In this document: positions 8,958-17,204 of the stretch, piece after piece
Layout: the number at the start of each line of letters is the position of its first letter
Numbering within the stretch: the first letter of the stretch is position 1
Made by a program: the position numbers and the translations under genes
The notes under the pieces: generated by a model
What the model was told of the DNA's origin: nothing
Seen by the model: only the letters and a program-made list of their open reading frames with translations
The model's database searches: none
Source: Candidatus Nitricoxidireducens bremensis
GTDB lineage: Bacteria > Pseudomonadota > Gammaproteobacteria > Burkholderiales > Rhodocyclaceae
Length of the DNA stretch: 64,000 nucleotides
Assembly (NCBI GenBank): GCA_030247725.1
Contig: JAOTRT010000004.1
Location: forward strand, 1 to 64,000
Direction: 5' to 3'

Positions 8958-9538
8958 AGTCCTGGCCGCAGCCCGTTGCGGCCCTGCTGGCAACGGCAAT
9001 GTCCCTGGCTGCCGCGGCGGAGGCCGTGCCGGATGCCGCCGTGGTCCGCTTCAACGCCATCTGCGCCACCTGCCACGAGGGCGAATGCAGCGGCCGGCTA
9101 AGCTTCGACTCGGGTGCCGCCGCCGCCCGCAACCACGTGGAACGCCATGCCGGTCCCAGCGACGCGAGCCTGCTGCGGCAGCTCTATGCGATCCTGCGCC
9201 ACACCAAGGAAAACTGTCACCAATACCCGCTGACAAACCCGCCCCAGGCCCGCAGCGAGTGGACGGCCGAGGACATCGCCCCCTGGCGCGACACCCACTT
9301 CGGCACCTACTTCATTCCCCTCGGCGAGCTCGGGACCGGCCAGCGGCGGCTGGAATTCGAATTCGACGGCCCCGCCACAGGCAGCGCCCGACTGGCCGAC
9401 GAGCGCATGGATACCGCCGCGGAGGAGCGATTCTCCCGCGGCTCCGAGCCGGCCATGGTTTTGACGGCGGTGGCGGGAATGCGCTACTACCTGCACCTGC
9501 AGACGGAAGCCGTGCTGCAACAATTGCGCATTCGATGA
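8942..9538 (+). CDS. Exported monoheme c-type cytochrome-like protein of unknown family
   Basis: The 198-residue product has a cleavable-looking signal peptide (basic start, hydrophobic stretch to about residue 27) and a single heme-attachment motif, CATCH, at residues 41-45. The rest has no second heme motif and no domain I recognise; a Trp/Phe-rich middle is followed by an Arg/Glu-rich end. It should be periplasmic. The start overlaps the end of hoxW by 16 bases, and its stop overlaps the amidase start, so it is physically part of the hox transcript even though the hydrogenase is cytoplasmic. Whether it is functionally linked is unknown. Confidence 0.65.
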   Translation: MDRRLKSWPQPVAALLATAMSLAAAAEAVPDAAVVRFNAICATCHEGECSGRLSFDSGAAAARNHVERHAGPSDASLLRQLYAILRHTKENCHQYPLTNPPQARSEWTAEDIAPWRDTHFGTYFIPLGELGTGQRRLEFEFDGPATGSARLADERMDTAAEERFSRGSEPAMVLTAVAGMRYYLHLQTEAVLQQLRIR

Positions 9539-10266
9539 CAGCCGCTGCGCTCCGCACCGGAGTCCTCGGACTTGCTGCCGCGCTGCTGGCAGCACAGGCG
9601 TCCGCCGGCCGGGCCGCGGAGCCCCTTCCCCCGCTGGTGGCCCTGGACGTGGGCCATTCCCACGCCAGGCCAGGTGCCGTCAGCGCCCGCGGAGTTCCGG
9701 AATTCGAGTTTAACCTCGCCCTCGCCCGCCGCATCGAAGCCGAACTGGCGGCGGCCGGCATCGGTGCCCGGCTCATCGGTGCCGACGGTCTGGCCGACGA
9801 CCTGTTCGCCCGCTCGCCCCAAGCCGCCGGCACCCGCCTGCTGCTGTCCATCCACCACGATTCCGTCCAGGAGAAATACCTGCGGCCCTGGACGTACGGC
9901 GGCGAGGCGCGGCGCCATACCACCCATGCGCGCGGCTGGTCCCTCTACGTCTCCCGCCGCACGCCGCGGGAGGCCGCCAGCCTGGCCTGCGCCGCCGCCA
10001 TCGGCCGTTCCCTCGCCGCCGCGGGCCTGCCCATCGCGCGCCACCACCGGGACCCGGCCACCGGCAAGCCGCGGCCCTGGGCGGACCATGCCGCCGGCGT
10101 GCATTACTACGACAACCTGATCGTGCTGCGGACGGCCGAGGTTCCCGCCGTGCTGCTGGAGGCCGGCGTGATTCTCCATCGGGACGAGGAAAAGCTGCTG
10201 AGCCGGGACGCCTACCGCGCGAAGCTGGCGCGCCGCATCGTCGCCGGCATCAGGCGCTGCCTGTAG
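9535..10266 (+). CDS. Exported zinc-dependent N-acetylmuramoyl-L-alanine amidase (Amidase_3 type)
   Basis: This 243-residue protein starts with a signal peptide (about residues 1-27). The Amidase_3 zinc ligands appear in order: His in VALDVGHSHARPGA, Glu in EFEFNLALA and His in LSIHHDS. The catalytic Glu lies in VLLEAGVI near the end. It would cleave the amide between MurNAc and the peptide stem in the periplasm. The first motif (GHSHARPGA) differs from the common GHGGxDPGA. The start overlaps the previous stop (ATGA). No LysM or AMIN targeting domain is visible. Confidence 0.82.
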   Translation: MTAAALRTGVLGLAAALLAAQASAGRAAEPLPPLVALDVGHSHARPGAVSARGVPEFEFNLALARRIEAELAAAGIGARLIGADGLADDLFARSPQAAGTRLLLSIHHDSVQEKYLRPWTYGGEARRHTTHARGWSLYVSRRTPREAASLACAAAIGRSLAAAGLPIARHHRDPATGKPRPWADHAAGVHYYDNLIVLRTAEVPAVLLEAGVILHRDEEKLLSRDAYRAKLARRIVAGIRRCL

Positions 10267-10272
10267 GGACGG

Positions 10273-12822
10273 TCAGTCGGTCCACAGGGCGACCGACTTC
10301 TGCAGGCTGGCGAGACGGGCCACCATGAGGTCCTTGACGGCCCGCAGTTGGCCGCACAAGGTCTCGGCCGATTGCCGCTCGCCCGCGTTATGGCGGCGCA
10401 CCACTTCGGCGCCGAGCTCATGCAATTGCGTGTGGATGGCGGCGATCTCGCCGTATTCCGGCAAGGCGCCGTAGTTGCGGCGGCCTTCGCCGTCGTACCA
10501 GTTGCCGAAGCGGCATTCGAGGTGATCGGCGATGTCGTCGGCGAGGAAATCCGTTTCCGGCCGATGCAGGGCATCGACGATGCGCTGCACCCACTTGATG
10601 TGGTCGTACTGGGCCAGCAGCAGCGGAAGGTCCATGCGGTCCCAGGCCTTGGCGCCCCACAGGGCCCACTTCGGATCGGGACGGTAGCCCGCCACCCAGC
10701 CGGCCACCTGGTCCGCCGGCATCGGCCGGGCGATGCCGTAGCCCTGGGCCAGATCGCAGCCGAAGCGCATCAGCAGCAGGCCGTGTTCCGCCGTCTCCAC
10801 GCCTTCGGCGATGACGCCCATGCGGAACACGGTGGACAGGCCGATGACGCCTTCGATGATGGCCAGGTCCTCCTGGTCGTCCAGCATGTCGCGGACGAAG
10901 GACTGGTCGATCTTGAGGACGTTGGCGGGCAGGCGTTTGAGGTAGCTGAGGGAGGAATAGCCGGTGCCGAAATCGTCGAGGGCGAACTTGACGCCGATGG
11001 CCTGGCAGGCGCCCATCACCGTGCGCACCATGTCCACATCCTCCAGGGCGGCGCTCTCCAGGATTTCGAGTTCCAGCAGCTGGGGCGAGACCTCGGCGTG
11101 CTCGGAGAGGATGGTGCGCAGGCGCGGCACGAAGTCGATGTGCTGGAAATGGCGCGCCGCAATGTTAACGCTGACGGACATGGGCAAACCTTCGAGGGCC
11201 CATTCGGTCATCTGGGACAGGGCCTCGTGGAGCACCCATTCGCCGATGTCCACGATCAGCGGCGTCGCCTCGGCCAGGGGCAGGAAGTCCATGGGGCCAA
11301 CGATGCCGCGTTCGGGATGCTGCCAGCGGATCAGGGCCTCCATGCCGACCACCTCGCCGCTGCGCATGTTCACCTTGGGCTGGTAGTAGAGGCGGAACTC
11401 GCCGTGCTGGAGAGCCTGGCGCAAGCGGTCGAGCTGCAGGTTGCGGTTCTGCAGGTTGCTGTCGGCCTCCATGTCGAACAGGTGGTAGCGGTTGCGCCCG
11501 AGCTGCTTGGCCTGGTACATGGCCTGGTCGGCGTGGCGCAGCAGGGTGTCGGGGTCGGAGTCGTCGAGGGGAAACAGGGTGACGCCGATGCTGGCCGAGA
11601 CGCCGAGCTCGACCCCGTCCACCCGGAACGGCCGTGCCACGCAACCGAGCACCCGCTCCAGCGCCGTTTCCAGCTCCTGGTACTCCTTGAGGTCGGTGAT
11701 CAGCAGCACGAACTCGTCGCCGCCGAGGCGGGCGACGGTATCGCCGCCGCGCACGTTCTGGCTCAGGCGCTTGGCCACCTCGATGAGGAAGCGGTCGCCG
11801 GTCTCGTGGCCGTGGCGGTCGTTGATGGGCTTGAAGCCGTCGAGATCGAGAAAGCAGACGGCGAACATGCGCTGGTAGCGCTTGGCGTTGGCGAGGGACT
11901 GGTGGAGGCGGTCCGCCAGCAGCACCCGATTGGGCAGGCCGGTGAGGGCATCGTAGTTGGCGAGGCTCTCCAGGCGCTGCTGGGTCTTCTTGAGGTCGGT
12001 GATGTCGTTGAACATGCCGACGTAATGGACCACCTCGCCTTCGCTGTTGCGCACGGCGTTGATGCTGAGAATCTCGGGATAGAACTCGCCCGACTTGCGG
12101 CGGTTCCAGATCTCTCCGTGCCACTGGCCGCATTCCTTCAGGCGCCCCCACATGTCCCGGTAGAAGGTTTCGTCCTGGAGGCCGGACTTGAGGAAGGACG
12201 GCGTGCGGCCCACCACCTCGTCGAGGCTGTAGCCGGTCACGGTGGTGAAGGCGCCATTGACGTTCACGATGCAGGTGGCGGCATCGGTGATCATGATGCC
12301 TTCCTGGGAGTTCTCGAACACACTGGCCGTCAGCTGGAGCGCCGTCTCGGTACGCTTGCGGTAGGTCATGTCGCGCAGGGTCTCGACGACGGCGATGATG
12401 CGCCCTTCCTCGTCGCGGATCGGGCCGGCGTCGATGGCCAGGTAAAGCTCGGTGCCGCGCAGGGGCATGACGCACCAGTTCTCGGCATGGGCACCGAACA
12501 GGTCGTCGGTGGAATCGCCATGGGCGGCGTAAAAGCGGCCGACCTCCTCCATGCGCCCCTGGACGACCAGATCGGCCAAACAGGGGCGCGGCTCGCCGTA
12601 GAAGGCGCGCCAATGCTCGCGGGTGCCGATCACCTCGCTGGCGGGCATGCCGGTGAGGCGTTCGCAGGCCTTGTTCCAGACGATGACGCGGGAATCCGCA
12701 TCGAGGACGAAGGTCGGCACCACCAGCTGGCGCACCAGTTCGATGGCGAAGCCGCGCGCGCGGGCGGACTTCATCCGCCGGGCTTCCGGGTCCACAGGGT
12801 GATCCGCCGGAGATGTCTCCAT
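10273..12822 (-). CDS. PAS-PAS-GGDEF-EAL protein with a C-terminal zinc-binding CZB domain
   Basis: This 849-residue cytoplasmic c-di-GMP enzyme contains two PAS domains (about residues 25-155 and 165-285). A GGDEF domain follows, with intact active site ARLGGDEFVLL and an RGGD inhibitory site five residues before it. The EAL domain is also intact, with EALIRW, ELEILES and LDDFGTGYSSL. The final ~125 residues match a CZB chemoreceptor zinc-binding domain: His in YDHIKW, Cys in HLECRFGNW, and the HxxxH pair in IHTQLHELG. I chose the ATG at 12822 because GGAGGAGA lies upstream and longer versions have no homology-like sequence. It converges on the amidase gene with 6 bases between them. Confidence 0.88.
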   Translation of the reverse strand: METSPADHPVDPEARRMKSARARGFAIELVRQLVVPTFVLDADSRVIVWNKACERLTGMPASEVIGTREHWRAFYGEPRPCLADLVVQGRMEEVGRFYAAHGDSTDDLFGAHAENWCVMPLRGTELYLAIDAGPIRDEEGRIIAVVETLRDMTYRKRTETALQLTASVFENSQEGIMITDAATCIVNVNGAFTTVTGYSLDEVVGRTPSFLKSGLQDETFYRDMWGRLKECGQWHGEIWNRRKSGEFYPEILSINAVRNSEGEVVHYVGMFNDITDLKKTQQRLESLANYDALTGLPNRVLLADRLHQSLANAKRYQRMFAVCFLDLDGFKPINDRHGHETGDRFLIEVAKRLSQNVRGGDTVARLGGDEFVLLITDLKEYQELETALERVLGCVARPFRVDGVELGVSASIGVTLFPLDDSDPDTLLRHADQAMYQAKQLGRNRYHLFDMEADSNLQNRNLQLDRLRQALQHGEFRLYYQPKVNMRSGEVVGMEALIRWQHPERGIVGPMDFLPLAEATPLIVDIGEWVLHEALSQMTEWALEGLPMSVSVNIAARHFQHIDFVPRLRTILSEHAEVSPQLLELEILESAALEDVDMVRTVMGACQAIGVKFALDDFGTGYSSLSYLKRLPANVLKIDQSFVRDMLDDQEDLAIIEGVIGLSTVFRMGVIAEGVETAEHGLLLMRFGCDLAQGYGIARPMPADQVAGWVAGYRPDPKWALWGAKAWDRMDLPLLLAQYDHIKWVQRIVDALHRPETDFLADDIADHLECRFGNWYDGEGRRNYGALPEYGEIAAIHTQLHELGAEVVRRHNAGERQSAETLCGQLRAVKDLMVARLASLQKSVALWTD

Positions 12823-13080
12823 GGCAGCGTCTTCGTCTCCTCCGGGCCGCCGATTTCCGGTCAGGACCTCGTGAATAGTTATCGGGCCATTCTGGCGAGG
12901 GAACCGATGCCCTGTCAATGACTCTATGCGATTCCCGACGCAGCCGCGAAAGGCTTGCGCCCTTCCCGCAACGGTGCGGCATTCGCTGACAGGAATCCCG
13001 CACCGCAGCGAGGAACAGGTAGAATGAAAAATTAGCCGATCCCGATATTCCATGGTTGATTCTGTCGTCACCCCGATTCC

Positions 13081-13671
13081 GTGAGCGATCTAACCCACCT
13101 GACCGGCAAGGACTTCGAACGCATCGCCCGCAACATCAATCCGGGCGGCTGGGCGATCGAGACCGAGCGCCCCATCTCGACCCTGCTGGGTTCCTGCGTC
13201 GCCGTCTGCCTGTTCGACGCGCGGCTGAAGATCGGCGGCATGAACCATTTCCTGCTGCCGAGCCGCGCCAGCGGCGCCAACGCCGACACCGACGTCATCC
13301 TCAACGGCGACTTCGCCATGGAGGTGCTGGTCAACGCCCTGCTCAACAAGGGCGCCAGCAAGGCCCGGCTGGTGGCCAAGGCCTTCGGCGGCGGCACCAT
13401 CGTCAGTTCCATCCGCATGGCCATCGGTGAGCGCAACTCCGAGTTCGCCAGGGAATGGCTCGAACGGGAGGGCATTCCCCTCGTCGCCTCCGATTTCAGC
13501 GGCCCCTGGTCGCGCAAGGTCATCTTCGTGCCCCAGACCGGGGATGCCTTCTGCCGGCGCATGCCGACCACCCAGGCCACGGTGACCGAGGTCGTCAAGG
13601 CCGAGCAGGAATACGAACAGTCTCTGATCCTGCCGAAGAAGCCCGTCGAGAAGAAGATCGAACTGTTCTGA
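13081..13671 (+). CDS. cheD: Chemoreceptor glutamine deamidase CheD (second copy)
   Basis: This 196-residue CheD has catalytic Cys in [10 protein letters not shown], His in IGGMNHFLLP and the AFGGGTIV loop. It is longer than the 166-residue copy at 2303 and differs clearly, so the two are paralogues and not a recent duplication. The start is a GTG at 13081. It is separated from the cheR-cheD-cheB unit by the hydrogenase operon and is followed by the acetate genes, so its partner receptor is not obvious. A TAGAAT hexamer at 13020-13025 is a possible -10 element without a clear -35. Confidence 0.9.
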   Translation: MSDLTHLTGKDFERIARNINPGGWAIETERPISTLLGSCVAVCLFDARLKIGGMNHFLLPSRASGANADTDVILNGDFAMEVLVNALLNKGASKARLVAKAFGGGTIVSSIRMAIGERNSEFAREWLEREGIPLVASDFSGPWSRKVIFVPQTGDAFCRRMPTTQATVTEVVKAEQEYEQSLILPKKPVEKKIELF

Positions 13672-13765
13672 ACCGGCCCCAGGACCGGCGTCCCCCGCAG
13701 GAACGTGTTGCAGCGCATCAACCGGAGCGGCAGAATGCTTGCCTGACCGGCAGACGGGAAAATTC

Positions 13766-15178
13766 ATGGACAACATCGAAGCCCTCGAACACATCGAGAA
13801 CCGGACTTACGACGAGATCAAGGTCGGCGACAGCGCCACCCTGGTCAGGACCCTGCGCCCGGACGACATCCAGATGTTCGCCATCATGTCGGGCGACATG
13901 AACCCGACCCACGTGGACCCGGAGTACGCCAAGTCCTCCAGCTTCCGCGAGGTGGTGGCCCACGGCATGTGGGGCGGCGTGCTGATCTCCAACGTGCTCG
14001 GCACCCAGTTCCCCGGCCCGGGCACCGTCTATGTGGACCAGACGCTGCACTTCGAGCGCGCCGTGCGCGTCGGCGACACCCTGACGGTCAAGGTCACCTG
14101 CCAGCGCAAGTTCGACCACAACCACCACATCCTCTTCGACTGCCTGTGCACCAACCAGGACGGCCTCAAGGTGATCCAGGGCACCGCCGAGGTGCTGGCG
14201 CCCACGGAGAAGGTGCGCCGGCCCAAGGTGAACCTGCCGGAACTGCGGCTTTCGGAGACCAAGAAGTCCCGCTACGAGCATCTGCTGGAGGTTTCCAAGG
14301 GCCTGTCCGCCATCCGCATGGGCGTGGCCCATCCCTGCGACCCCGAATCCCTCAAGGGCGCCCTGCTGGCCCGCGACCGCGGCCTCATCGAACCGACGCT
14401 GGTAGGCCCGGAGGACAAGATCCGCGCCATCGCCGAGCAATACACCCTGGACCTGGCCGGCTGCACCATCATCAACGTGGCCCATAGCCACGCCGCCGCC
14501 GAGACCGCCGTCAAGCTGGCGCGGGACGGACAGGTGGAGGCCCTCATGAAGGGCTCCCTCCATACCGACGAACTCATGGGCGAAGTGGTCGCCAAGGAGA
14601 CCGGCCTGCGCACCGAGCGGCGCATCAGCCACGTCTTCGTCATGGACGTGCCCACCTACCCGCGCCCCCTGCTGATCACCGATGCCGCCGTCAACGTGGC
14701 GCCGACGCTGGAGGACAAGGCCGACATCGTGCAGAACGCCATCGACCTGGCCCTCATGCTGCACATCGTGGACCCCAAGGTGGCGATCCTCGCCGCCGTC
14801 GAGACCGTCAATCCCAAGATGCAGTCCACCCTGGACGCCGCCGCCCTGTGCAAGATGGCCGACCGGGGCCAGATCCGCGGCGGCCTGCTGGATGGGCCCC
14901 TGGCCTTCGACAACGCCATTTCCGTCGTCGCCGCCCGCTCCAAGGGCATCAAGTCGGTGGTGGCCGGCCAGGCCGACATCCTGCTGGTGCCCGACATCGA
15001 GTCCGGCAACATGCTGGCCAAGCAGCTCGAATATCTTGCCGAGGCGCTCGCCGCCGGCATCGTGCTCGGCACCCGCGTGCCCATCGTGCTCACCAGCCGC
15101 GCCGACTCGGCCCAGACGCGCACCGCCTCCACCGCGGTTGCCGTCGTGATGGCCCACGCGAAGCGCAAGAAAAACTGA
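13766..15178 (+). CDS. MaoC-like hydratase / phosphate acyltransferase fusion
   Basis: The 470-residue protein joins two domains. Residues about 10-150 are a MaoC-type hot-dog domain with the hydratase signature FAIMSGDMNPTHVD and VVAHGMWGG. Residues about 165-465 are a phosphotransacetylase (PTA_PTB) domain containing PVLV-like strands, GSLHTDELMGEV and VETVNPKMQSTLDAA. It would interconvert acyl-CoA and acyl-phosphate, with the MaoC part possibly hydrating enoyl-CoA. The ATG at 13766 is preferred over a TTG 27 bases upstream. ackA follows after 11 bases, the classic partner that converts acyl phosphate to acid plus ATP. Confidence 0.88.
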   Translation: MDNIEALEHIENRTYDEIKVGDSATLVRTLRPDDIQMFAIMSGDMNPTHVDPEYAKSSSFREVVAHGMWGGVLISNVLGTQFPGPGTVYVDQTLHFERAVRVGDTLTVKVTCQRKFDHNHHILFDCLCTNQDGLKVIQGTAEVLAPTEKVRRPKVNLPELRLSETKKSRYEHLLEVSKGLSAIRMGVAHPCDPESLKGALLARDRGLIEPTLVGPEDKIRAIAEQYTLDLAGCTIINVAHSHAAAETAVKLARDGQVEALMKGSLHTDELMGEVVAKETGLRTERRISHVFVMDVPTYPRPLLITDAAVNVAPTLEDKADIVQNAIDLALMLHIVDPKVAILAAVETVNPKMQSTLDAAALCKMADRGQIRGGLLDGPLAFDNAISVVAARSKGIKSVVAGQADILLVPDIESGNMLAKQLEYLAEALAAGIVLGTRVPIVLTSRADSAQTRTASTAVAVVMAHAKRKKN

Positions 15179-15189
15179 TCGAGGTCCCC

Positions 15190-16371
15190 ATGAGCAATGC
15201 CATCCTCACCCTCAACGCCGGATCGTCGTCCATCAAGTTCGCCCTCTTCGCCGTCGCTTCCCCGATGCCGTCGCAACCCGAACTCGTGGGCCAGATCGAC
15301 GGCATCGGCGCCAAGCCCCACCTCAAGGCCAAGGACAGGAACGGCCAAGCCCTCGACGATGTGGACCTGCCCCTGACGAGCGATGGCCAGCACCATGCGG
15401 CGCTGGAATTCCTCGTCGATTGGCTGCACCGCCACGAGGCCGGCTGGCGCATCGTCGGCGTCGGCCACCGCGTCGTCCACGGCGCCGAACGCTATTCCCA
15501 GCCGGTGCAACTCGACGCTGCCGCCATCGCCGAGTTGAAGACCTTCATCCCCCTGGCGCCCCTGCACCAGCCCCACAACCTGGACGGCATCGAGGCCCTG
15601 CGCGCCGCCCTGCCCGACGTGCCCCAGGTGGCCTGCTTCGACACCGCCTTCCACCGCACCCAGCCCGCCGTCGCCCAGCTGTTCGCCCTGCCGCGCCGCA
15701 TCACGGCCCAGGGCGTGCGCCGTTACGGCTTCCACGGCCTCTCCTACGAATACATCGCCGACGTGCTGCCCGAGCATCTGGGCGCCAAGGCCGACGGCCG
15801 CGTCGTCGTCGCCCATCTGGGCAACGGCGCTTCCATGTGCGCCATGCGCCAGCGCCGCAGCACGGCCACCACCATGGGCTTCACGGCCGTGGAGGGACTC
15901 ATGATGGGCACCCGCACCGGTAGCCTCGACCCGGGCGTGCTGCTCTACCTGATGGACTACCACGGCATGGACGCCAAGGCCCTGACCAAACTGCTCTACA
16001 AGGAGTCGGGGCTCCTCGGCGTCTCCGGCGTCTCCCAGGACATGCGCGAACTCCTCGCCTCGGAGAAGCCCGAGGCCCAGGAGGCGGTGGAACTGTTCTG
16101 TTACCGCATCGTGCGCGAGATCGGCTCCCTCGCCGCCGCCCTCGGCGGCCTCGACGCCCTGGTGTTCACCGGCGGCATCGGCGAGCATGCGGGGCCGGTG
16201 CGCGAACGGGTGTGCACCGCCCTCGCCTGGCTGGGTATCGCCTTCGATGCGGCGGCGAACGCAGCCGATGCCAAGCGCATCAGCCGCCCCGACAGCGGCG
16301 TGGATGTGCTCGTGCTGCCGACCAACGAGGAATGGATGATCGCCCGCCACACGGCAGAACTGGTAGGCTGA
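15190..16371 (+). CDS. ackA: Acetate kinase
   Basis: AckA (393 residues) transfers phosphate between acetate and ATP. Intact motifs include LTLNAGSSSIKF at the N-terminus, VGHRVVHG, CFDTAFH, YGFHGLSYEY, HLGNGASM, MGTRTGSLDPG and FTGGIGEH. Length is typical for the family. It lies 11 bases after the MaoC-Pta gene, forming an acyl-CoA to acetate plus ATP module. A REC-AraC regulator follows 26 bases downstream on the same strand. Confidence 0.95.
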   Translation: MSNAILTLNAGSSSIKFALFAVASPMPSQPELVGQIDGIGAKPHLKAKDRNGQALDDVDLPLTSDGQHHAALEFLVDWLHRHEAGWRIVGVGHRVVHGAERYSQPVQLDAAAIAELKTFIPLAPLHQPHNLDGIEALRAALPDVPQVACFDTAFHRTQPAVAQLFALPRRITAQGVRRYGFHGLSYEYIADVLPEHLGAKADGRVVVAHLGNGASMCAMRQRRSTATTMGFTAVEGLMMGTRTGSLDPGVLLYLMDYHGMDAKALTKLLYKESGLLGVSGVSQDMRELLASEKPEAQEAVELFCYRIVREIGSLAAALGGLDALVFTGGIGEHAGPVRERVCTALAWLGIAFDAAANAADAKRISRPDSGVDVLVLPTNEEWMIARHTAELVG

Positions 16372-16397
16372 GCACCCCGAAAATCCATTCCAGCGAC

Positions 16398-17204
16398 ATG
16401 ACGATTCCGGAACGTGCCCAGGGGCGTCCCCGCCTGCTCATCATCGACGACCAGCCCGAGTCCGTCGGACTGCTGCTCTCCTACCTCAAGGGCCGGGAAC
16501 TCGACATCCTGGTGGCCCTGGACGGCGAGGACGGCATCGGCAAGGCGACGGCAGGGCAGCCCGAACTGATCCTGCTGGACATCACCATGCCGGGCCTGGA
16601 CGGTCTCAGCGTCTGCCGGCGCCTGAAGGCCGACCCGCGCACGGCGGAGATTCCCGTCGTCTTCCTGTCGGCCAGCGGCACCATCGAGGACAAGCTCCAG
16701 GGCTTCGCCGCCGGCGCCATCGACTACATCACCAAGCCCTTCTTCGAGGAGGAGGTGGTGGCCCGGGTATTCGTCCATCTGCAGACCCGGCAGCAGATGG
16801 CGCGCCTGGAGGCCATGGCCCTGACGCGGGCCATGAGCGTCGAGGGCGACGGCACGCGCAGCGACGGCGACTGCTTCAACGCCGCCGTCGCCCTGCTGCA
16901 GGAACACATGGCGGATGCGCCGCGCCTGGCCGAAATCGCCCAGCGCCTGGAGATCACCGAGCGGCGCCTGACGGACATCTTCCGCCGCCGCACCGGCATG
17001 ACGGTGTTCGACTACTTCGTCGAGATGCGCCTGGAGACCGCCCGCCGCCTGCTCGAAGGCGGCCAGATGCAGGTGCAGCTCATCGCCGACCAGGTCGGCT
17101 ACCGGAATCCGGGAGATTTCACGCGGGCCTTCCGCAACCGCTACGGCGTCAGCCCGCGGGAATACCGGCGGGCCTGCGGCCCGTCCTTCGGGAGTCCCGT
17201 TTGA
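16398..17204 (+). CDS. Response regulator with receiver and AraC-type DNA-binding domains
   Basis: The 268-residue protein has an N-terminal receiver domain with acidic residues in LIIDDQPES, the phospho-acceptor Asp in LLDITMPGLDG, and Lys in YITKPF. A linker leads to a C-terminal AraC/XylS helix-turn-helix from about residue 165 (LAEIAQRLEITERRL) to YGVSPREYRRA. It should be a DNA-binding regulator phosphorylated by the hybrid kinase whose TTG start overlaps its stop. The pair lies directly downstream of ackA, so acetate or acyl-phosphate metabolism is a possible target, though this is inferred from position only. Confidence 0.88.
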   Translation: MTIPERAQGRPRLLIIDDQPESVGLLLSYLKGRELDILVALDGEDGIGKATAGQPELILLDITMPGLDGLSVCRRLKADPRTAEIPVVFLSASGTIEDKLQGFAAGAIDYITKPFFEEEVVARVFVHLQTRQQMARLEAMALTRAMSVEGDGTRSDGDCFNAAVALLQEHMADAPRLAEIAQRLEITERRLTDIFRRRTGMTVFDYFVEMRLETARRLLEGGQMQVQLIADQVGYRNPGDFTRAFRNRYGVSPREYRRACGPSFGSPV

